Source: Thysanoteuthis rhombus (lineage: Eukaryota; Mollusca; Cephalopoda; Oegopsida; Thysanoteuthidae). Taken from it: a DNA stretch of 64,000 bases. This document shows positions 58,215 to 64,000 of this stretch, one piece after another (the first letter of the stretch is position 1; the number at the start of each line of letters is the position of its first letter). Where the stretch lies: NCBI GenBank assembly GCA_963457665.1, contig OY735207.1, positions 42,676,007 through 42,740,006 of the forward strand, in the 5' to 3' direction. The notes below the pieces were generated by a model. It was not told where the DNA came from. It saw only the letters and a program-made list of their open reading frames with translations, and did not search any database. Made by a program: the position numbers and the translations under genes.

Positions 58215-60869
58215 TCACATAGATTTTTGTTTACATATAGGCACGCACTCGATCATTTTATATTTCCCCAATATGACACCAAAAAAAAAAAAGATCCTTT
58301 TTTTCTTGGCAGAGATGTTTAAACTCAAACGCCCAACCACTGAGGGCAATCCTTTCATCCCCCACATCAAATGTACTTCTTTCTGACGTATGAAGACGAT
58401 GACACAGCGAGATAAGGAGGTGAGTCAAGACGACAAGATAGCGGTAAATATACTATGTATATGCTACGTGTATTATCAGGTGGGATGAAATACAAGCTCA
58501 ATCTGGAAACTATCCAGCCATTTGATATCAATGGAAAATAGCCTACCTATGGCAATGACGCTATAATACCGTTCAAAGAGCCACACACACTCAGTCCAAT
58601 GTTCCTACATCTTTTCAAAACAGTCTGCTAAGTTCTATTTCGTAATCGCAAACAGTAGCCAGATTGTACTCCCCTCAATCACGTCGACGGTCTGAAATCC
58701 CCTCTTTTTGTTGAATGCTATACAACTCAAGGATGGCTGAAAGGCGTGGGTGACGTGATGGTTTCCCCAACCTCCCTCCTGCATGAGACACTAACAATCG
58801 GAGTTCGGGGCTCAATCATTGTAAAGACAACGTTCACACAGTAGACAAAATGCCCTCTGATTCGTTGTAATGTTAAATCAAGACCAAACGATCAGTTCTC
58901 ACGATGTTCAAAACGGCTCGATACTTTTTGGACTGACCTTGTACACTAGAGCATAATTGATCGTTAAATGTGTAGTCGTTGTCAATGACTTGTTACGAAG
59001 CGAGGACAATATTTTGTCTGTCAGCTCATGTCATTAACTCGGGTACTATTCATGGTCTAAACAAACTTAATGTCGATGTAAAAAGGTTATAATTAGACGT
59101 ATGTAGAGCCTTGGTATTCGTTACTTCATGAAATAAGTAAAACATTGATAATTCAATCAATTGTCTCATGTCTCATTTCTTCGGTGTTCTCGGATTAATT
59201 ACGCATTTATGGTTCTGAAAGTCAGACATTGAACTACCCCGTGGGATGATGCTTGCCAATAAAATCGATATTATGATATGCAGAAATCCTTATTTGATAT
59301 ATCTATATGTATGCTGTACTTAGAAATCAATATTTTTCTTGAACTCTTCTCAGTAAAAACTAACGTTTGGTTTTTGTATTATTTTTATTTGAAGGGTTGT
59401 ACAAAATCTTAAATCTCATCTAGAATCTAAGTCGAATTTCGAAAGAAAATAATGTGGGGTAATGAAGAAAAGAAGAGTGGAAAACATTCTGTTTAAAGAG
59501 GTCGAACATTTCGTTTTAAGTAGTTAGTTTGCTTCAATTTTACACTAAAAAGCAAGGGTTTCGAGTACTATCTCTTCTAATGTGTCGAAAGGCTAATTTT
59601 GACAGTGTTCCCAGTATTCCGAAAGCCAACTTTTATGAGGCAGTTTTTTTTTTCCATTTATTCGAAGAAATTGGATTTTTTATCACTATTAAGATTACAG
59701 CGTAGACATTTGGAGAAGGATTGCGACTACACGAATTAATATTTAATTATATTATTCATCTAAGGCTTTATGAATGCAGTGTAACACCATTTTTTCCTGG
59801 AGTTAGAAGGAGTGCTCATTCCACGAATTTGATAATTTAAAATCGTATTTCAGTCTAAACAGTATATAACATGTCTGCCATGAGTTGAGAGCACGTGGCA
59901 TAGGTAATGGGTGAAATAGCTAGTTAAATTGATTTATATATCAAGAGGAGCTGAGATAGTTGAATATGTCTCACTGAAGCCAGTAAACGGTGATAGAACC
60001 AAGGCATAAGTCGGGGGTATCTAATCACCCCCTACAAGAGTTGAATGCAAAAAAAAAAAAAATTAGGCTTATTGCAGGGACTCACACGTGTATACGTGAC
60101 ACACCAGAAAAACTGCAGAAGGACCTAGCACTCCCTTCCTGTAATGAGGAGTTGGACACTGGGAGAGCTTGTTTCCTTGGACAAGGCATTATACTTTTGG
60201 GAAACAGGAAAATCCTGGTCTTGGATATCCATTGAAAAGACGGAGAAAAGAAAAGGTTAATGTTATATAAAGGAAGGAAAGAAAGAAACGGTGAGTAAAA
60301 TTAGGCACAGAAATAAGTATCCTAATCCCAGAAGAAAGAGAGCGTCAAAGAAAGACCAAGATAAGGGGGAAAAACGTTCGAACAAAAATAAACCGTCAAA
60401 TGAAAGCGATCAAAAATTGGGGAGAAAAAATTGATTCAGAAGGGGCGGCGCACCACAATCATCATACAACTATTTCCATCGATGTCGTATCCTGTCTGAC
60501 TAAGCTAATCTTTCAACAAGCTTTAACAAGCAGCGAACATCCATTCCTCTTTTACACCCCATTTTACTCTACCACCAACTCCAGCACTCAACCACTGCCA
60601 ACTCAGACTAACATATCATCATTACCGTTTTGGGGGTCTTAAAATGCTAAAGAATTTTCTTGTATAAATTAAGCGTAATTCTTCTTTTGCTTTGACATAT
60701 GGAAGATTTTTTTTTTAATGAACGCTCTTCTTTCGGATATCAGGGAAAACCTGTAAGTAGCCGCCCCAGTGTGGAGCGATATTTAACAAGGTTAATCTCC
60801 CATACAATTACAAATGTTGTACAATCCTCCGTGGATGTCCCACAGTTGATGTCTCATGCAAATCGTTTG
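58215..60869. other. no gene recognised
   Basis: About 2.6 kb with no recognised coding sequence, RNA or repeat family. Open frames at 59990-60235 and 60400-60642 are short and lack any known motif. Confidence 0.5.
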
Positions 60870-61170
60870 AATATCTAATGGTGGTGCAATGGTTTGTTTC
60901 GCAAGCCATTTCGATTGTAATGAGTTTGATCCTCACAGGTTATGCCAATCAGGTGGACTTGTTCCATGCCCAATTAAGCTTGGCATTTGGGTACAAAGAC
61001 ACAGTGCAACAGCAAGCAAGCTAACCAGGTAGGACTTTATTGTAGTAGTGAGTCCATTTATCACAAGGTGTTCGCTATGTGGTTCCCTACCAGATTAAAC
61101 TGAGCTTAGCAAACACTATCTGTACATAGTTTGACGAAGGTATTTTCAAACTACTTCTCAGTAGAACTTA
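60870..61170 (+). repeat. tRNA-like SINE-related units
   Basis: GGTGGTGCAATGGTTTGTTTC, then ATGAGTTTGATCCTCAC (B-box-like) near 60920. A second unit has CAGCAAGCAAGCTAACCAGG and ends ACCAGATTAAACTGAGCTTAG (61090-61110), the same terminal motif as in the 10.6 kb array. Confidence 0.55.
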
Positions 61171-61754
61171 ATTTGGCTCTCTAGTTCCATAGTCCAGGTC
61201 TTCGGGTCAAAATCATGTCTCCATAATACCATTGGATTAGACGCCTAGCTGTGTCAGATAGATGGATAGATAGATCACATTTACATTATTCCTGAGGGTA
61301 GTGTCAAGACTCATTTAAAGTTTTACGGTTGAATTCACCTGGAATTATCTAAGCAAATAATTCACTCTTCACTGGCATCTATCAGACAGTTTGGGAACTG
61401 TAGACCGATGATAATAGAATTAAAGGTACGATGAATTGAATTTTTCTGTTCTGAAGAGCACCGGCATTCGTATAGCTTGTTCTGGCGCAAGGACGCAGGT
61501 ACAAGTCACGTATAGAGCATCAGACACATAACAGTAGTAATGGTAGGTAAAATAATATGCTCTACGGTGGAACACTCTTGTTCTTCACTGAGCTTTTCAT
61601 AGCACACAGCAACAAGCACAGGGTACCCATTAAGAATGAAATAAACTCTTATCAGTCTGTGAGGCTAGCTTATTAATCATTGTTACGCTATGGGGTTATT
61701 AATATAGAACATCTAATGAGAACTAAAGTATTAGTGCAAAGTGAATACCAGTAG
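61171..61754. other. no gene recognised
   Basis: Contains a short (GATA)n trace near 61255. Otherwise nothing. Confidence 0.5.
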
Positions 61755-61840
61755 TATTGGAGGGAGCTCGAACTCAGATTGACTTATATCCAATTTCTGT
61801 GCCGATAACCGCTAGGCTACTCTGCCAAATGTTCCATGGT
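61755..61840 (-). mobile_element. tRNA-derived SINE head
   Basis: On the minus strand, GGCAGAGTAGCCTAGCGGTTA (A-box TAGCCTAGCGG) is followed by ATCTGAGTTCGAGCTCC (B-box). The spacing is tRNA-like and there is no matching acceptor stem. Confidence 0.65.
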
Positions 61841-61974
61841 AAAGATGAGTAGCAAGTATCAGCTCCTCAACACTAACCCATGTTGAACAAAAATGAGGGA
61901 AAATGAAACTGGCTGAGTTCCGATACATACAATTGTAAGTGAATTCGTTTCTCACTCGCTGTGTGAAAAGATAA

Positions 61975-63280
61975 AATGGAGGGGAAAAATGATAAGATAC
62001 AAAATTAAAAATAAAGAATGCAAAATATCAAATAAAGATCACAAATACTCATGATAGATATATGAATACATAATTTTAAAAAAATACCAAGAAGGAATTA
62101 AGGACGTTTGAAAAAATAATTTCCAAGGATGTGTAGGAAGACAGAAAGAAAAGAAGAAAGAAAGAAAAAGAGTGGGCCCGCATGAAGTCAGCAAAAACAT
62201 TAGTAAATGAAAGATAAACAAAAGAAAGAAAAGTTTGAGAATAAGAATGAAAAATATAAAGAAAAATAAAAAGGATTAGAATTCATTTGAGAGAACAAAA
62301 AAAGAATAAGAGAAAAGCATTATAAGTTCAGAAATGAGAGTAGGGATAAAAGAGAGAACATTTAAAAGAAAAGGCGGGCTGACAAAAGGTGTCAAGTAAA
62401 AGATAATACAAAACATGAAAGAAAAGAAAAAGAAGAAAAAGGAGTGAACTGCATGAGATCAAAAGAGAGAAAAGATGAAACAAAAAATATTTAAAAAATA
62501 ATGAAAATATTAAAGACAACGGGAAATGAAAGGAGGTAAAAAAAATCCAATTTAAAAGAAACCGGGATAAAAGTCGAAAAGGAAGCAGAGACAACGACCC
62601 AAAAATAAGAAAGGTGAGAGAAAAGAGAGAAAGAATGGAAAAAAAGAAAGAATAAAGAACGAAGGAAAGGAAGAGGGGAAGGAAGAGAGAATAAGAAAGA
62701 TATATCAAAAGCAAAACTGGAAATAAAAAGAAGTGAGACAACAGTAATAAAGGAAAAAAAAAGGAAAAAGGAAGTGTATCTTATAAAAGTGAAAGAAAGA
62801 ACGGACGAAAAAATATAGTAAAGGGAGAGTGGTAGAAAAAGACGATGAAAATTAGATAAAATAAGAAAATGATAAGAATTGTACGAAAAATAGCGTAAGG
62901 TGACAAAAAAAAGGATAGGGAAAAAAAGGAAAAAGACACACAAATGTAAGGAAGGAATTTAAAAAAAGAAAGCATGAACTCAATAAGACAAAGCGAAAAG
63001 AAAGAAAGATGAAACGTTAAGAAAACAAATATCGTGGAGTGAAACTAGAGGCGAAAAAAAGGAAGGGAAAAATAAACAAAACGATAAACACAAAGATAGA
63101 AAGAACTAAAGAAAGAAAAAGAAAGAAAGGAATGGAGATAGCAAAAGGAAAAGAAAGACATCGTAAACTGCGTAAAGGCAAGAGAATGAGAGAAAAAAAG
63201 CAGAAATAGAAACGGTAGCGGGAGATTTTTGAAGAAATAAATGAAAGAGTTATCAATAAACCAAAAAAGAACATAATAAG
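61975..63280. repeat. 1.3-kb purine-rich tract
   Basis: The plus strand is dominated by A and G, in GAAA, AAAG and GGAAA runs, with few pyrimidines. All minus-strand frames (F/S/L-rich, up to 150 aa) are composition artefacts. Confidence 0.9.
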
Positions 63281-63627
63281 ACTTCAATATTTATTTCCAC
63301 TTTGCAGGTTTCGCGAAAAGATAAAAAAATACAGATATGAAATATTGACAGGCACACACACACATAGTAACTCCAACATTTGCATACATATTTCCATTGC
63401 AACTCTGTCAAACATTCATTAATAGAGATTCACAGGGATATCGGCTTCCATGTTATCTCGGTACATGGAAATAAAATTATTAATCGAGCCGGAGTTCTTT
63501 TTTCTACGTCAAAATTTCTCATCCGCGTTTTGGGGTAATAAGCAAAGTCTCAAATGAATATTTCAAAAATAGTGATATTAGCATTAAAAGCTTCCCCTAC
63601 GACTCTTTCTTTGCATTCCTCAATCGT
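63281..63627. other. no gene recognised
   Basis: Short CA tract at 63353-63366. Nothing else. Confidence 0.5.
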
Positions 63628-63700
63628 GTAAACTTTGCTTAGTCTGGCACAAGGCTGCCAAAGTCCATTATCACAACAATTAATGATACTCAAGTTTCAA
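63628..63700 (-). repeat. fragment of the tRNA-like repeat family
   Basis: On the minus strand it reads CAGCCTTGTGCCAGACTAAGC, the unit-end motif of the arrays at 10.6-11.9 kb. Confidence 0.5.
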
Positions 63701-63849
63701 TTTACTAGAAGAGAAAAAAAAAACAAACAAAAAAAAGAACCCCGTCAAGAACTTCGAATTTCCTGAATAAGGATTGGACTGTACGTGAATTTAGTTGTAA
63801 GTGTGTTACCTATATGTACTTCAAGTCAAGAACTCATCAATCAATCCTC

Positions 63850-63852
<3 letters not shown>

Positions 63853-63902
<50 letters not shown>
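63853..63902. repeat. (TA)n microsatellite
   Basis: TA array directly abutting the interspersed repeat that follows. Confidence 0.97.
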
Positions 63903-63909
<7 letters not shown>

Positions 63910-64000
63910 GTCATCCACAGACAGCTGTTTCGTTGTATTACAACTCTTCAGTGTGGCTATGGACAATGCGTTACCCCATCCAGTACCACGGGGTAGGATT
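63903..64000 (-). repeat. unclassified ~320-bp interspersed repeat, copy 3 (cut by window edge)
   Basis: ATTGTGTCATCCACAGACAGC...TTGTATTACAACTCTTCAGTG...CATCCAGTACCACGGGG matches 48355-48460 and the reverse complement of 35530-35640. It continues past the window. Confidence 0.9.

Noticed and set aside
62328-62943. Two overlapping minus-strand frames of 137-150 aa rich in F, L and S
   Set aside because: Both lie in the polypurine tract. The complementary pyrimidine strand naturally lacks stop codons.

Overview
This 64 kb window looks like gene-poor, repeat-dense DNA from an invertebrate animal. A cephalopod mollusc (octopus-like) is my best guess, from the mix of elements: long (TA)n and compound dinucleotide arrays, RTE-clade LINEs, a Penelope-like retroelement, two Tc1/mariner families and tRNA-like short repeats. 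That assignment comes from memory of such genomes, not from a search. I see no convincing host exon. The longest open frames are either transposon remnants or frames running through simple repeats.

Layout. 1-6.1 kb: a Penelope-like retroelement on the minus strand. It has an N-terminal GIY-YIG endonuclease ahead of the reverse transcriptase (the permuted 'Naiad' order) and is split by a 2.3 kb RTE LINE (1731-4076). 7.2 kb: a tRNA-Val-like SINE. 10.6-11.9 kb: a degenerate array of tRNA-like units. 13.4-13.9 kb: a MITE-like element with ~65-bp inverted ends. 15.2-16.5 kb and 20.6-22.5 kb: two RTE LINE copies whose upstream part is inverted relative to the 3' part, as expected from twin priming. 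22.8-23.4 kb: a 370-bp (TTC)n tract fused to the 3' repeat units of a second LINE family. 24.0-25.5 kb: two RTE 3' ends. 31.5-32.0 kb: a ~150-bp satellite. 33.9-34.8 kb: a decayed Tc3-like transposase. 36.4-37.7 kb: a decayed Tc1-like transposase, with a stray terminal copy at 38.2 kb. 38.6-41.1 kb: several 3' ends of the second LINE family with (ATT)n tails. 41.9-42.5 and 53.8-54.0 kb: a ~120-bp satellite family. 45.6-46.7 kb: an internally deleted RTE LINE. 49.2-50.8 kb: three minisatellite blocks. 56.7-57.6 kb: a third LINE type. 62.0-63.3 kb: a 1.3-kb one-sided purine tract. An unclassified ~320-bp repeat occurs three times (35.3, 48.4 and 63.9 kb) beside TA-rich sequence.

Nothing here forms a pathway or operon. 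The 'genes' are independent, broken mobile elements at different stages of decay, nested in and beside microsatellites. The observations most worth following up are the permuted Penelope-like element, the two twin-primed RTE copies, the dispersed ~125-bp tRNA-like arrays, the fixed (TA)n-(TG)n polarity of compound microsatellites and a perfect 64-bp palindrome at 32416-32479.
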